Assembly (NCBI GenBank): GCA_002256055.1
Contig: NKIE01000181.1
Span: 1 to 6,019 of the forward strand
DNA from: Pseudomonas sp. PGPPP3
GTDB lineage: Bacteria > Pseudomonadota > Gammaproteobacteria > Pseudomonadales > Pseudomonadaceae
Direction of reading: 5' to 3'
Length of the DNA stretch: 6,019 nucleotides
The notes under the pieces were generated by a model. The model searched no databases. It was not told the DNA's origin and worked only from the letters and a program-made list of their open reading frames with translations. Position numbers and translations under genes: made by a program. Shown here in pieces: positions 5,701-6,019 of the stretch. Position 1 is the first letter of the stretch; every line of letters begins with the position of its first letter.

Positions 5701-6019
5701 GTGATTGATCCTGCCGCCGTCCCTGACCTTGAACTGTTGCGTGCCAATGCTAGCGCCGCCGGCCAGTTGCTCAAGGCATTGGGCAACCCCGATCGCCTGT
5801 TGCTGCTGTGCCAGTTGTCTCAAGGTGAGCGGAACGTCAGTGAGCTGGAAGCCTTGCTCGGTATCGTCCAGCCGACCCTGTCGCAACAGCTTGCCGTGCT
5901 GCGCCGTGAGGGGCTGGTGGAAACGCGCCGTGACGGCAAGCAGATCTATTACCGCATCAGCAGCCCCGCGGCGCTGGCGGTGATCAGTACCCTGTATGAG
6001 CAGTTTTGTGGAGGTGCGC
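5701..6019 (+). CDS. bigR: ArsR-family repressor, BigR/SqrR persulfide-sensor type (partial)
   Basis: The gene runs off the right edge after 106 visible codons. It encodes a winged-helix ArsR-family repressor: residues about 21-36 (LLKALGNPDRLLLL), a helix-turn-helix at about 46-68 with recognition helix QPTLSQQLAVLRREG, and the beta wing (VETRRDGKQIYYRI). Two cysteines, C37 and C103, are 66 residues apart, the same spacing as C42/C108 in BigR and C41/C107 in SqrR, which form a disulfide or tetrasulfide on oxidation or with persulfide and then release DNA. It has no ArsR-type CxC metal site. In known systems the regulator controls a persulfide dioxygenase-like hydrolase and sulfur transporters, expected downstream. 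GTG 5701 (MIDPAAVPDLE) fits the family N-terminus, with a weak GAGAG at 5688-5692; GTG 5686 is an in-frame alternative. The symbol is tentative. Confidence 0.85.
   Translation, partial: MIDPAAVPDLELLRANASAAGQLLKALGNPDRLLLLCQLSQGERNVSELEALLGIVQPTLSQQLAVLRREGLVETRRDGKQIYYRISSPAALAVISTLYEQFCGGA

Overview
The window is a chromosomal segment from a gamma-proteobacterium, very probably a Pseudomonas. The evidence is the high GC content, the Pseudomonas-type order ubiK-yifB / glnK-amtB, and a clear sutA homologue, a small RNA-polymerase-binding protein gene described in Pseudomonas aeruginosa. No rRNA, tRNA, CRISPR array, transposon or integrase is visible. This is core-genome housekeeping and regulatory DNA; the more unusual points are in start codons, leaders and regulatory sites.

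Layout from left to right. (1) Positions 1-165 are a leader without a securely assignable gene. It holds a well-placed Shine-Dalgarno in front of a 9-codon mini-ORF that overlaps (ATGA) the start of a GcvA-type LysR regulator (166-1080, +). (2) Convergent with it, 13 nt away, is yifB/comM (1094-2587, -), an AAA+ Mg-chelatase-like ATPase. Its natural start appears to be a CTG that overlaps the stop of ubiK (2584-2859, -) as CTGA. (3) A 406-bp divergent regulatory region (2860-3265) separates ubiK-yifB from glnK-amtB. It contains two 17-bp NtrC-type dyads exactly 33 bp apart, a strong sigma-54 -24/-12 element, a possible IHF site, an extended -10 promoter for ubiK, and a roughly 184-nt glnK leader with a 28-codon small ORF. 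(4) glnK (3266-3604, +) and amtB (3645-4961, +) form the nitrogen-sensing and ammonium-uptake operon, closed by a strong intrinsic terminator. (5) sutA (5198-5530, +) has its own promoters and terminator. (6) An ArsR-family repressor of the BigR/SqrR type (5701 to beyond the right edge, +) starts just downstream of a 28-bp AT-rich inverted repeat, a likely autoregulatory operator.

How the genes work together. Under nitrogen limitation phosphorylated NtrC should bind the paired enhancer and drive sigma-54 transcription of glnK-amtB. GlnK, whose uridylylatable Tyr51 is intact, then gates the AmtB channel and reports nitrogen status. UbiK supports ubiquinone synthesis and YifB/ComM is a DNA helicase-like ATPase; they are co-transcribed away from the same region. 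SutA adjusts RNA polymerase output in slow growth. The terminal ArsR protein carries two cysteines 66 residues apart, as in the persulfide sensors BigR and SqrR, so sulfide-detoxification genes may lie just beyond the window.
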